64,000 nucleotides of DNA from Burkholderia glumae LMG 2196 = ATCC 33617 (lineage in GTDB: Bacteria > Pseudomonadota > Gammaproteobacteria > Burkholderiales > Burkholderiaceae). This document shows, piece by piece, positions 51,686-61,026 of this stretch. Position numbers and translations under genes: made by a program. The stretch is from contig NZ_CP009435.1 of NCBI RefSeq assembly GCF_000960995.1, positions 1,984,001 through 2,048,000 of the forward strand, read 5' to 3'. Each line of letters starts with the position of its first letter. Position 1 is the stretch's first letter. Below the pieces are notes generated by a model. It saw only the letters and a list, made by a program, of their open reading frames with translations. It was not told where the DNA came from and made no database searches.

Positions 51686-52798
51686 TCAGCCACCGATATA
51701 CGACATTTCGACGCGGGGCGCGGCGGCATCGGCGCGCTGCCCGGCCTGCGCGGTGCCGCGCAGTTGCGAATAGCGGTCGTCGCGCGCCTGCCAGATCCGC
51801 GCGATCGCGGTCGCGATTTGCGCATCGGTGGCGCCATTGCGCAGCAGGGCGCGCAGGTCGTGGCCGGAGGAGCCGAACAGGCACAGATAGAGCTTGCCTT
51901 CGGTCGACAGCCGCGCGCGCGTGCAGGCGCCGCAGAACGCGCGCGTGACGCTCGAGATCAGGCCGATCTCGCCGCTGCCGTCCGCATAGCCCCAGCGCTG
52001 CGCGGTCTCGGCCGCCGAGTGCGCCTCGAGCGGCACGAGCGGGAATTGCGCGTCGATCCGTTCGAGCACCTCGGCCGACGGCAGCACGTCGGTCATGTCC
52101 CAGCCGTTCGAGGTGCCCACGTCCATGTATTCGATGAAGCGCAGCACGATGCCGGTGCCCTTGAAGCGGCGCGCCATCGGCACGATCTCGGCGTCGTTGG
52201 TGCCGCGCTTGACCACCATGTTGACCTTGACCGGAGCGAGCCCGGCGTCCTGTGCGGCGAAGATCCCTTCCAGCACGTCGGCGCTCGCGAAGTTGGCGTC
52301 GTTCATGCGACGAAACAGCGCATCATCGAGCGCGTCGAGGCTGACCGTGACGCGCGTCAGACCCGCGTCGCGCAGGCTGCGCGCCTTGCGCGCGAGCAGC
52401 GAGCCGTTGGTCGTCAGCGTCAGGTCGAGCGGATGGCCGCCCACCGTTTGCATCCGCGCGAGCCGTTCGATCAGGAACTCGAGGTTCTTGCGCAGCAGCG
52501 GCTCGCCGCCGGTGATGCGAATCTTCTCGACGCCGTGCGCGACGAAGAGGCGCGCCACGCGTTCGAGCTCCTCGAGCGAGAGCAGCGCGCTGTGCGGCAG
52601 GAACGGATAGTCCTTGTCGAACACGTCGCGCGGCATGCAGTAGACGCAGCGGAAGTTGCAGCGATCGGTGACCGAGATGCGCAGATCCCGCAGCGGCCGC
52701 GCGAGGGTGTCGCGCAGGATGCCGCTCGGCGCGAACGGCGTGCCGGAGATATCCGGAATGCCGCTGACGTCGGTGACCGGGATGATGCGTTGGGACAT
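51686..52798 (-). CDS. moaA: GTP 3',8-cyclase MoaA
   Basis: Radical SAM enzyme for the first step of molybdenum cofactor synthesis. The 370 residues have the N-terminal cluster motif C47-x3-C51-x2-C54 in SVTDRCNFRCVYCMPRD, the SAM segment ITGGEPLLRKNLEFLIE, a second C-terminal cysteine set (FCGACTRARLSTEGKLYLCLFG), and the terminal Gly-Gly (SYIGG) needed for reaction with MoaC-linked steps. First gene of the moaA-mobA-moeA run. Confidence 0.96.
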   Translation of the reverse strand: MSQRIIPVTDVSGIPDISGTPFAPSGILRDTLARPLRDLRISVTDRCNFRCVYCMPRDVFDKDYPFLPHSALLSLEELERVARLFVAHGVEKIRITGGEPLLRKNLEFLIERLARMQTVGGHPLDLTLTTNGSLLARKARSLRDAGLTRVTVSLDALDDALFRRMNDANFASADVLEGIFAAQDAGLAPVKVNMVVKRGTNDAEIVPMARRFKGTGIVLRFIEYMDVGTSNGWDMTDVLPSAEVLERIDAQFPLVPLEAHSAAETAQRWGYADGSGEIGLISSVTRAFCGACTRARLSTEGKLYLCLFGSSGHDLRALLRNGATDAQIATAIARIWQARDDRYSQLRGTAQAGQRADAAAPRVEMSYIGG

Positions 52799-53003
52799 GG
52801 TGACGGAGGCCCGTTCGGGAAAGACGACCAGACCGTTATTTTAACGGCAAGCGGCCGATCGGGCCGGCGCACGCAAACCCCTAGGAAAAGAGCACAGACG
52901 GCGGCGCGCGGGGGCCGCGATGCGGGAAGCGCGCACCAAGCGCCGGTGAGGCCGCGTGGCGTGCGCGAAACTTGCGCGACATCCCGACGAAGCATGCGAA
53001 ATG

Positions 53004-53032
53004 AAAAAACCCGCCCTCGAGAGGGCGGGTTT
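53004..53032 (-). terminator. Rho-independent terminator after rne
   Basis: AAACCCGCCCTC/GAGGGCGGGTTT, a 12-bp near-palindrome, with six T on the minus strand. It separates rne from moaA downstream. Confidence 0.88.
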
Positions 53033-53055
53033 GCGCAGGCGCAAGCCGGCGCTGC

Positions 53056-56000
53056 TTACTGCTGCGAACGGGTCTCGACCTGCTGCATCGGCGTCGGGTC
53101 GACCGGCGGCAGCACCTTGCGCTCGCGCGGGGTGCGCACCGGCGGGACGATCTGCGCGGCGGCCTGCTGGGCGGCACGCAGCTTGTTCGCGTCGGTGTTG
53201 ACCCAGGTCAGGCCGGCCGCGTCGAGCGCGGCCTCGATGCCGAGCGGGGCCGACGCAGTAGCCGCTTGCGGCGCCGCAGCGGTTTCCATCGGAGCCGCCA
53301 CGGGGGCAGCGGCGACCGGTTGCGGCTCGGCGGCTGCCGCGGGTGCCGGCTCGGCCGGTGCCGGTGCCGGTTCCACCGGTGCGGGCGCGACGAATGGCTC
53401 GGACTCCGCTACCTGCGGGGCAGCCGGTGCCGGTTCGGCCGCCGGTGCCTGGGCGGCCGGTTCGATCGCCGGAGCCGGTTCGAACAGCGCAGCCTGCGTC
53501 GGCTCGACCGTCGGAACCGCCGGTTCGATCACCGGTGCCGTCGGCACGGCCGGCGGCTCGCTCACGTTGGCCGCAGCGGCTTCCTGCGGTGCCGTCTCGA
53601 CGTGGGCGACGGCCGCGGGTTCGGTCGCGGGTGCCGGTTCCGCGGGAGCCGGCGTGGCCAGCACGACGGGCTCGGCGGGCGCGGCAGGTTCGACCCGCTC
53701 CACGGACGACGCGGCGGGCGTCGCGGCCTGCTCGGCGGGTGCCGTCTCGGCGGCCGGTGCCGGCATCAGCGCTGCCGGTGCCGTTTCAGCCTGCGTCGCT
53801 TCGGTCCGCGTCGCTTCAACCGGCGTCGATGCCGCTGCGTGCGAAACCACTGCCTCGGCCGCGACCGCGGCCGTGGCGACGGTCACGGTGGCGACGGCTG
53901 CCGCCACCGGCGCTTCGCTGCCATGGGCATGGCCGGCTTCGGCCTCCACGGCTTGCTGGGTGCCTTCGCCGGCTTCCGCGCCTTCCGGTGCGGCGCCCGC
54001 CACGCCTTCCTCGCGCTCGCGGCGCCCGCCGCGACGGCCGCGGCGGCGGCGGCGCCGTTCCTCGCCGTCGCGCGCACCGGCTTCCGCGTCGGCGGCCAAT
54101 TCGGCGCCCGGTGCCAGCAGTTCCGCGTCTTCCGTGGCTTCGGCGGGTGCCGTCTCGCCGCGATTCACGGTTTCGAGCGTAGCCGCGTGCGGCACGGGCT
54201 TGCGGCGTTCGCCGCGTTCACCACGCTCGCGTCGTTCCTGACGCGGGGCCTCGGCACCGTCGGCCGTCACCGCGCTTTCACGCGGCTCGCGGCCTTCACG
54301 CGGTTCGCGTGCCTCGCGCGGTTCGCGGGCTGCACGCGGTTCGCGCGGCTCGCGCACTTCACGCGGCTCGCGAGCCTCGCGGCCTTCGCGTGCCTCGCGC
54401 GGTTCGCGATTGCCGCGGCCCTCGCGTGCCTCGCCGCGGTTTTCACGCGGTTCGCGGCCTTCCTTGACCTCGCGTTCGCCGCGCGCCTGCGGCACGCGGC
54501 TACCCGCCGCCGCCTGCGTGTCGCGCGCGCCGGCCGGCTGGCCGTTGCGGCGATTCGGATTGCGGTTGCGATCACCGCCGCGTTCGCCGCGCTCGGATTT
54601 CTCGCCGCGCTCGCGGCTCGGACGCGCTTGCGTCTCCACTTCCTGGACGGGAGCGGGGGCGGGCGCCGGTGCGGGCGGCTGGCCGCCGAACAGGCTCTTG
54701 ATCCAGCCGAAGAAACCGCCGCCGGAGGCGGCAACCGGCACGGGTGCCGCTGCGACCGGAGCTGCCGCCGGGGCGACCGGCGCGGCTTCGCGCTGCGGCG
54801 CGCCCGGTGCCGGATGGTCGGGCGTGATGCCCTTGACGGCCGCTTCCTGCTTCGGCTTCACGTCGCCGGTGCGCTTGCTGTAGCCGGTTTCCGACTCGAG
54901 CTCGCGAGCCGCTTCCTCGGCCATCTTCCACGAGGCACGCGGATCGTCGAGGCGTGCATCGTCGTGGCGCAGGCGCTCGAGCTTGTAGTGCGGCGTATCG
55001 AGGTGCTTGTTGGGGATCAGCACGATGCCGACCTTGAAGCGCGACTCGATCTTGTTGATTTCCTGGCGCTTTTCGTTGAGCAGGAAGGCGGTGACTTCGA
55101 CCGGCACCTGGCAGTGGATTGCCGCGGTGTTCTCCTTCATCGCCTCTTCCTGGATGATGCGCAGGACCTGCAGCGCCGACGATTCGGTATCGCGGATGTG
55201 GCCGGTGCCGTTGCAGCGCGGGCAGGTCACGTGGCTGCCTTCCGACAGTGCCGGGCGCAGCCGCTGGCGCGACAGCTCCATCAGGCCGAAACGCGAGATC
55301 TTGCCCATCTGCACCCGGGCGCGATCGTGCTTGAGCGCGTCCTTCAGGCGCTGCTCGACCTCGCGCTGGCTCTTGGCCGATTCCATGTCGATGAAATCGA
55401 TCACGATCAGGCCGCCGAGATCGCGCAGGCGCAGCTGACGCGCGACTTCGTCGGCGGCCTCGAGGTTGGTGCGGGTGGCGGTTTCCTCGATGTCGGCGCC
55501 CTTGGTGGCGCGCGCCGAGTTCACGTCGATCGCGACCAGCGCCTCGGTGTGGTCGATCACGATTGCCCCGCCCGAGGGCAGCGGCACCGTGCGCGAGTAC
55601 GCGGTCTCGATCTGGTGCTCGATCTGGAAGCGCGAGAAGAGCGGCACGTCGTCGTGGTAGCGCTTCACCTTGCCGACGTTGTCCGGCATCACGATGTCCA
55701 TGAACGCACGCGCCTGATCGTGGATCTCGGTGGTGTCGATCAGGATTTCGCCGATGTCGGGCTGGAAATAGTCACGAATCGCGCGGATCACGAGACTCGA
55801 TTCCAGGTAGATCAGCATCGGCTGGCCCGCATGGCCGCTCTTCGAGGCGGCCTCGATGGCGTGCCAGAGCTGCAGCAGGTAGTTCAGGTCCCACTGCAGT
55901 TCCTCGGCGCTGCGGCCGATACCTGCGGTGCGGGCGATCATGCTCATCCCCTCGGGGATTTCGAGCTGCGCCATGGTTTCGCGCAGTTCCTGACGCTCGT

Positions 56001-56433
56001 CGCCCTCGATGCGGCGCGACACGCCGCCGCCGCGCGGGTTGTTCGGCATCAGCACCAGATAGCGGCCGGCCAGCGAGATGAAGGTGGTCAGCGCGGCGCC
56101 CTTGTTGCCGCGCTCTTCCTTCTCGACCTGGACGATCAGCTCCTGGCCTTCGCGCAGCGCATCCTGGATGCGCGCGGAACGCATGTCCACGCCGTCGCGG
56201 AAATACTGGCGGGCGACTTCCTTGAAAGGCAGGAAGCCGTGGCGGTCTTCGCCGTAGTTGACGAAGCAGGCTTCGAGCGAGGGCTCGATGCGGGTGATGA
56301 CGCCCTTGTAGATGTTGCCCTTGCGCTGTTCGCGCCCGGCGGTTTCGATATCGATGTCGATGAGCTTCTGCCCGTCGACGATGGCGACACGCAGTTCTTC
56401 CTGCTGTGTCGCATTGAACAACATGCGTTTCAT
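53056..56433 (-). CDS. rne: Ribonuclease E
   Basis: Essential endonuclease for mRNA decay and rRNA/tRNA processing. The 1125 residues begin MKRMLFNATQQEELRVAIVDGQKLIDIDIETAG, with an S1 domain (about 35-120), the 5'-sensor and DNase-like catalytic core (VAIDVNSARATKG), and the zinc-link CPRCNGTG (about residue 404). The C-terminal 550 residues are disordered: an Arg/Glu repeat (REPREAREPREGREPRE, about 650-720) that likely binds RNA, then a long Ala/Pro/Glu region. These tails scaffold the degradosome in other species. Long leader: see the 722-base region. Confidence 0.97.
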   Translation of the reverse strand: MKRMLFNATQQEELRVAIVDGQKLIDIDIETAGREQRKGNIYKGVITRIEPSLEACFVNYGEDRHGFLPFKEVARQYFRDGVDMRSARIQDALREGQELIVQVEKEERGNKGAALTTFISLAGRYLVLMPNNPRGGGVSRRIEGDERQELRETMAQLEIPEGMSMIARTAGIGRSAEELQWDLNYLLQLWHAIEAASKSGHAGQPMLIYLESSLVIRAIRDYFQPDIGEILIDTTEIHDQARAFMDIVMPDNVGKVKRYHDDVPLFSRFQIEHQIETAYSRTVPLPSGGAIVIDHTEALVAIDVNSARATKGADIEETATRTNLEAADEVARQLRLRDLGGLIVIDFIDMESAKSQREVEQRLKDALKHDRARVQMGKISRFGLMELSRQRLRPALSEGSHVTCPRCNGTGHIRDTESSALQVLRIIQEEAMKENTAAIHCQVPVEVTAFLLNEKRQEINKIESRFKVGIVLIPNKHLDTPHYKLERLRHDDARLDDPRASWKMAEEAARELESETGYSKRTGDVKPKQEAAVKGITPDHPAPGAPQREAAPVAPAAAPVAAAPVPVAASGGGFFGWIKSLFGGQPPAPAPAPAPVQEVETQARPSRERGEKSERGERGGDRNRNPNRRNGQPAGARDTQAAAGSRVPQARGEREVKEGREPRENRGEAREGRGNREPREAREGREAREPREVREPREPRAAREPREAREPREGREPRESAVTADGAEAPRQERRERGERGERRKPVPHAATLETVNRGETAPAEATEDAELLAPGAELAADAEAGARDGEERRRRRRGRRGGRREREEGVAGAAPEGAEAGEGTQQAVEAEAGHAHGSEAPVAAAVATVTVATAAVAAEAVVSHAAASTPVEATRTEATQAETAPAALMPAPAAETAPAEQAATPAASSVERVEPAAPAEPVVLATPAPAEPAPATEPAAVAHVETAPQEAAAANVSEPPAVPTAPVIEPAVPTVEPTQAALFEPAPAIEPAAQAPAAEPAPAAPQVAESEPFVAPAPVEPAPAPAEPAPAAAAEPQPVAAAPVAAPMETAAAPQAATASAPLGIEAALDAAGLTWVNTDANKLRAAQQAAAQIVPPVRTPRERKVLPPVDPTPMQQVETRSQQ

Positions 56434-57155
56434 AAAGCGGCTCCAGGCGGCGCTATCGGCGGCGCGTCCCGGCTGTCAGGCGGAACGCGGGCGGCGGCAG
56501 GCCGCGCCTTGTTGTGTTGTCACGAGCACGCTGGAGCGGGAATGAGGGCGGGAGAATTGCCTGAAGAGGCGCGGACCGATACGACTGGTCGGCAGCCATG
56601 GGCACCTGCGAACGCGGCTTCAAAGCACGGGTGTCCGCCCCGCGCGCCATGCGGCGCGCTAAGCCGGCTGCCGGGCAATGCCGCACGCAGCACGCGGCGC
56701 AAGTTGCGCGCGACGTCGCTGGGGCGGCATGTGCTGCGGCCGGGCCGCAGCGGGGAGTATCGAATCCAGCCCGACTTCCCCGCCTGGGGTGTTCTACCTT
56801 GGTTTGACGTCGCCTGGTTCCGCACGTTTCACGAGACTACACCGGGCGCACGCCGTCATATTCGCAACCGGCAGCGCGACCGGCCTACTTCACGCCGGCC
56901 TGCCGCTGCCAATTGAATTCTTTTTGTCCAACCTTCCGTTACCGCGGCACACCTCCAACCGAATCCGCCTGTGGGCGCGATCCCTGCCGGCGCGGGGTGC
57001 CGTGCGTGCAACTTGCTGCTTCTCTTTTGTACAGGGCGAGCAGCGGACCCCGGGCGCAAGTAAAATAACGGTTTGCGCTTGCGCCTTTGCGCAATCCGCC
57101 CGAACCGGCCGATCCGGCCGCCCGCAGCGGAGAGCTGGGCAAAATTATATTCAGT
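56434..57155. other. 722-base divergent rne/rluC control region
   Basis: It has no gene I can support. It includes an AT-rich patch at 56905-56935, a TAAAAT element at 57061-57066 facing rluC, TTGCGC repeats at 57070-57090, and AATTATATT just before the rluC ATG. A long rne 5' leader is expected, since RNase E controls its own mRNA in E. coli. Confidence 0.55.
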
Positions 57156-58160
57156 ATGAATGAGTTAGGCAAAATATCCCAGAAATCGGTCGCGAGCGGT
57201 CAGGTTTCCATGGTCGAAGTCGGTGAGGATGCTGCCGGTCAGCGCATCGACAATTTCCTGCTGCGCGTCTGCAAGGGCGTGCCAAAAAGTCACATCTATC
57301 GCATCCTGCGCAGCGGCGAGGTCCGGGTCAACAAGGGCCGGATCGATGCGCAATACCGCCTCGCGTTCGGCGACGTGGTGCGCATTCCGCCGATTCGCGT
57401 GGCCGCCGCGGACCCTGCGCGCGAGGCCGCGCCGGTGCCGGCCGTCGAATTCGAGATTCTGTTCGAGGACGAGGCGCTGATCGCCATCAACAAGCCGGCC
57501 GGGGTCGCGGTTCACGGCGGCAGCGGCGTGTCGTTTGGCGTGATCGAGCAGATGCGCGCCGCCCGGCCGAACGCGAAGTTCCTCGAGCTCGTGCATCGGC
57601 TCGACCGCGAGACGTCGGGCATTCTGATGCTCGCCAAAAAGCGCTCGGCGCTGGTCGCGCTGCACGAGCAGATTCGCGAGAACCGCATGGACAAGCGCTA
57701 TTACGCCTGCGCCCACGGCGACTGGGCGGCCGACTGGGGCCGCCGCCGCGCCGTCAAGGTGCCGCTGTTCAAGTATTCGACGGCCGAGGGCGAGCGCCGT
57801 GTGCGCGTGCAGGACGATGGCCTGCCGTCGCATACCGTCTTCAACCTGATCGAGCGCTGGCCCGACTACGCGTTGGTCGAGGCGGAACTCAAAACGGGGC
57901 GGACCCACCAGATACGCGTACACTTGGCGCATCTCGGGCTGCCGATCGCGGGCGACGCGAAGTACGGCGATTTCGCGCTGAACAAGGCGCTGGCCCGTGC
58001 CAACGCGCGTCCGTCGCTGAAACGGATGTTCCTGCACGCCTACCGCCTGAAGCTCGCGCATCCGCTGTCCGGCGAGCCGCTGCAATTCGACGCGCCGCTG
58101 CCCGACGAATGCCGGCGCTTCCTCGACCAACTCAACGAGCTGCGCGCACCCGCCGCATGA
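57156..58160 (+). CDS. rluC: 23S rRNA pseudouridine synthase RluC
   Basis: Converts U955, U2504 and U2580 (E. coli numbering) of 23S rRNA to pseudouridine. The 334 residues have an S4 domain (about 25-80, IDNFLLRVCKGVPKSHIYRILRSGEVRVNKG), then the RluA-type catalytic domain with HRLDRETSGILML (D150 catalytic) and TGRTHQIRVHLAHLG. Divergent from rne. I start at the ATG at 57156; another ATG at 57210 (MVEVGE) is possible. Confidence 0.93.
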   Translation: MNELGKISQKSVASGQVSMVEVGEDAAGQRIDNFLLRVCKGVPKSHIYRILRSGEVRVNKGRIDAQYRLAFGDVVRIPPIRVAAADPAREAAPVPAVEFEILFEDEALIAINKPAGVAVHGGSGVSFGVIEQMRAARPNAKFLELVHRLDRETSGILMLAKKRSALVALHEQIRENRMDKRYYACAHGDWAADWGRRRAVKVPLFKYSTAEGERRVRVQDDGLPSHTVFNLIERWPDYALVEAELKTGRTHQIRVHLAHLGLPIAGDAKYGDFALNKALARANARPSLKRMFLHAYRLKLAHPLSGEPLQFDAPLPDECRRFLDQLNELRAPAA

Positions 58161-58825
58161 ACCGCATGGCCCGACAGCAATTTGACCTGATCGTTTTCGA
58201 CTGGGACGGCACGCTGATGGACTCCACCGCGCACATCGCGCGGAGCATCCAGGCGGCCTGCCGCGACCTCGGCCTGCCAACGCCGTCCGACGAAGCCTCG
58301 CGCTACGTGATCGGCCTCGGGCTGCGCGACGCGCTGGCGATCGCCGCGCCGACGCTCGAGCCGTCCGAGTACGCGCGGCTTGCCGAGCGCTACCGGTTCC
58401 ATTATCTGGTCAAGGACCCGCGCGTCGAACTGTTCGCCGGGGTGCGCGAACTGCTCGAGGAACTGCGCGACACCGGCTACCTGCTCGCGGTGGCGACCGG
58501 CAAGGGCCGTGTCGGGCTGAACCGCGCGCTCGACGAGACCAAGCTGACGCGTTTCTTCGACGGCACGCGCTGTGCCGACGAAACCTTCTCGAAGCCGCAT
58601 CCGGCAATGCTGCACGAACTGAGCCGCGAACTGGGGCAGGATCTGGCGCGCACCGTGATGATCGGCGATACCACGCACGACCTGCAGATGGCGGCCAGCG
58701 CGGGGGCGGCCGGCATCGGCGTGGCCTATGGCGCGCATTCCGCCGAGTCGCTGGCCGCGCTGGCGCCGCGTTTCATTGCCGCCGACGTGAGCGCGCTCGC
58801 CGACTGGCTGCGCCAGCACGCATGA
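58157..58825 (+). CDS. HAD-family phosphatase (Gph-like)
   Basis: A 222-residue HAD hydrolase: DWDGTLMDS (D15 nucleophile, D17), ATGKGRVGLNRAL, SKPHPAMLHEL and VMIGDTTHDLQMAASAG. Similar to phosphoglycolate or pyrophosphatase-type HADs. Its ATG overlaps the rluC stop, and its own stop overlaps the next gene's start; all three are thus coupled. Confidence 0.88.
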   Translation: MNRMARQQFDLIVFDWDGTLMDSTAHIARSIQAACRDLGLPTPSDEASRYVIGLGLRDALAIAAPTLEPSEYARLAERYRFHYLVKDPRVELFAGVRELLEELRDTGYLLAVATGKGRVGLNRALDETKLTRFFDGTRCADETFSKPHPAMLHELSRELGQDLARTVMIGDTTHDLQMAASAGAAGIGVAYGAHSAESLAALAPRFIAADVSALADWLRQHA

Positions 58826-59205
58826 GCGACGAGGCGGTGTTCGTCTGCGCGTCGGACGCGCTCGTCGACGGCGGGCTCGGCGTGCGACAGACGGCGCGTC
58901 TGCGCGGCGAGGAGGTGGTCGTATTCTTCGTTCGCTATGACGGGCGCGCCTACGGTTACTTGAACCGCTGCGCGCACGTGCCGATGGAGTTGGACTGGAA
59001 CGAGGGCCAGTTCTTCGAATCCTCGGGCCTCTACCTGATGTGCGCCACGCATGGCGCGATCTACGCGCCCGACACCGGCAAATGCGTCGGCGGCCCGTGC
59101 CGCGGCGCGCGCTTGCGTGCCGTCGCGGTCGACGAGCGCGACACGCCCGAGGGCCGCGCCGTCTACTGGCTGCCCGACGGCGAACTGCGGCCGTCGGCGT
59201 CCTGA
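58822..59205 (+). CDS. Rieske [2Fe-2S] protein, stand-alone
   Basis: A 127-residue Rieske-domain protein with C50-x-H52 (NRCAHVPMEL) and C74-x2-H77 (CATHGAIY) cluster ligands. No partner oxygenase is adjacent, so it may serve as an electron carrier or a metabolic sensor. Its ATG overlaps the HAD gene stop, and sppA follows after 42 bases. Confidence 0.9.
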   Translation: MSDEAVFVCASDALVDGGLGVRQTARLRGEEVVVFFVRYDGRAYGYLNRCAHVPMELDWNEGQFFESSGLYLMCATHGAIYAPDTGKCVGGPCRGARLRAVAVDERDTPEGRAVYWLPDGELRPSAS

Positions 59206-59247
59206 CGCGTCGCCGATTTTTCTTTTCCGACCCTCACTGGCCCACGC

Positions 59248-60240
59248 ATGACCGACCAACCGATTTCTCCCGATTCCTCCGGCACCGCGCGCGGCGCCGG
59301 CCATGAACCCGGCTGGGAGCGCGCGGCGCTCGAGCGCATCGCGATGGCGGCGATCATCGAGCAGCGCCGGGCGCGCCGCTGGCGCATCGCGTTCCGTTTC
59401 CTCTGGCTGATCGCGGTGGTGGCGATCATGCTCGCGGTGTTCGACTTCTCGGGCGACGGCAAGCTGTCGAGCAGCCGCCACACCGCGCTCGTGTCGATCG
59501 ACGGCGAGATCGCGGCAGGCAACAGCGCCAACGCCGACGACATCAATTCCGCGCTCGACGACGCATTCGACGATTCCGGCACGGTCGGCGTCGTGCTGCA
59601 CATCAACAGCCCGGGCGGCAGCCCGGTGCAGGCCGGCATCGTCTACGACGAGATCCGCCGGCTGCGCAAGAAATACCCGTCGAAGCCGCTCTACGTGGTG
59701 GTCAGCGACATGTGCGCCTCGGGTGGCTATTACATTGCCGCGGCGGCAGACCGGATCTACGTCAACAAGGCCAGCATCGTCGGCTCGATCGGCGTGCTGA
59801 TGGACGGCTTCGGCTTCACCGGCCTGATGGACAAGCTCGGCGTCGAGCGCCGGCTGCATACCTCGGGGGAGAACAAGGGCTTTTACGATCCGTTCTCGCC
59901 GGAAACACCGAAAATGGACGAGCATGCGCAGTCGATGCTCGACGAGATCCACGCGCAGTTCATCCAGGCCGTGAAGGACGGCCGCGGCAAGCGGCTGCAC
60001 GATTCGCCCGACATTTTCTCGGGGCTGTTCTGGACCGGCGCGAAGAGCGTCGAACTCGGCCTCGCGGACGGCTTCGGCACCACCGACTCGGTCGCGCGCG
60101 ACGTGCTGAAGGCGCCCGACATCGTCGACTACACGGTCAAGGAAAGCCTGAGCAGCCGCGTGGCGCGGCGCTTCGGCGCGGCGATCGGCGGCGGGGCGGT
60201 GAAATCGGCGCTGTCGGACAGCGCGGTCCGGCTGCGCTGA
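59248..60240 (+). CDS. sppA: Signal peptide peptidase SppA, 36K type
   Basis: Membrane serine protease that degrades released signal peptides. The 330 residues have one N-terminal membrane helix (about 48-66), the S49 motif SDMCASGGYYIAAAAD with nucleophile S158, and GENKGFYDPF with the general base K210. This is the short, single-domain form common outside enteric bacteria. Last gene of the rluC run. Confidence 0.93.
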   Translation: MTDQPISPDSSGTARGAGHEPGWERAALERIAMAAIIEQRRARRWRIAFRFLWLIAVVAIMLAVFDFSGDGKLSSSRHTALVSIDGEIAAGNSANADDINSALDDAFDDSGTVGVVLHINSPGGSPVQAGIVYDEIRRLRKKYPSKPLYVVVSDMCASGGYYIAAAADRIYVNKASIVGSIGVLMDGFGFTGLMDKLGVERRLHTSGENKGFYDPFSPETPKMDEHAQSMLDEIHAQFIQAVKDGRGKRLHDSPDIFSGLFWTGAKSVELGLADGFGTTDSVARDVLKAPDIVDYTVKESLSSRVARRFGAAIGGGAVKSALSDSAVRLR

Positions 60241-60303
60241 CGGCCGGCGGTCAAGCAGGCGGGCCCCGGCGGGCGAGGCGGCAAGGGCTGCCGCCCGGGC
60301 CGC

Positions 60304-61026
60304 TCAGTTCGCGAGCAGCAGGAAGATCGCCGGCCGCTTCTGCAGGTTGAGGGGCGGCGCCTTCTTCCAGTCGGCCGCGCTGCGGCTCACGATCGTCTCG
60401 GTGTCGAGCGTCAGGTCCGCCGCGATGCAGATCAGCGTGGACGGCGCGCAACTCGCGAGCAGCGCCTCCAGCATCGCCTGGTTGCGATACGGCGTCTCGA
60501 TGAAGATTTCGGTTTCCCTGGTCTTGCGCGACTGCTGTTCGAGTTCGCGCAGGCGCTTCGCGCGCGCGGCCGCGTCGACCGGCAGGTAGCCGTGGAAAGC
60601 GAAGGTCTGGCCGTTCAGGCCGGAGGCCATCAGGGCGAGCAGGATCGAACTCGGGCCGACCAGCGGCACCACGCGCACGCCGCGCTCGTGCGCGCGCCGC
60701 ACCAGCAGCGCGCCCGGGTCGGCCACGGCCGGCACGCCGGCTTCGGAGACGAGCCCGCCGTCGGCGCCGGCGAGGATCGGCCCGAGCAGCCGCTCGATCT
60801 CGCCCGCTGGCGTCTTCACGTTCAGTTCGCGAATCTCGATTTCCTGGATCGGCCGCTCGGTGCCGATCTTCTTCAGGAACGCGCGCGTGGTCTTCGCGTT
60901 CTCGCCGATGTAATAGCCGAGTGCGGCGGCGCGTGCCTGCACGGCGGCCGGCAGCACCGCCGCGAGCAGCGACGCGTCGCCTTCGCCTAGCGTGTTCGGG
61001 ATCAGATAAAGCGTGCCCTTCGTCAT
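60304..61026 (-). CDS. SAM-dependent methyltransferase of the tetrapyrrole-methylase fold (RsmI-like)
   Basis: A 240-residue methyltransferase: GTLYLIPNTLGEGD, GGLVSEAGVPAVADPGALLVRRAHERGVRVVPLVGPSSILLALMASGLNGQTFAFHGYLPVD, and RETEIFIETPYRN. This resembles RsmI (16S rRNA C1402 2'-O-methylation) but is about 45 residues shorter, and the N-terminal binding loop differs. It could be a paralogue with another target. It is translationally coupled to maf (ATGA). Confidence 0.82.
   Translation of the reverse strand: MTKGTLYLIPNTLGEGDASLLAAVLPAAVQARAAALGYYIGENAKTTRAFLKKIGTERPIQEIEIRELNVKTPAGEIERLLGPILAGADGGLVSEAGVPAVADPGALLVRRAHERGVRVVPLVGPSSILLALMASGLNGQTFAFHGYLPVDAAARAKRLRELEQQSRKTRETEIFIETPYRNQAMLEALLASCAPSTLICIAADLTLDTETIVSRSAADWKKAPPLNLQKRPAIFLLLAN

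Noticed and set aside
50771..54241. A 1156-codon plus-strand open frame
   Set aside because: Runs antisense across moeA, mobA, moaA and rne with no recognisable domain.
53266..56916. A 1216-codon plus-strand open frame opposite rne
   Set aside because: Reverse-strand shadow of rne in GC-rich DNA; the product is Arg/Gly-rich without motifs, and RNase E domains are unmistakable on the other strand.
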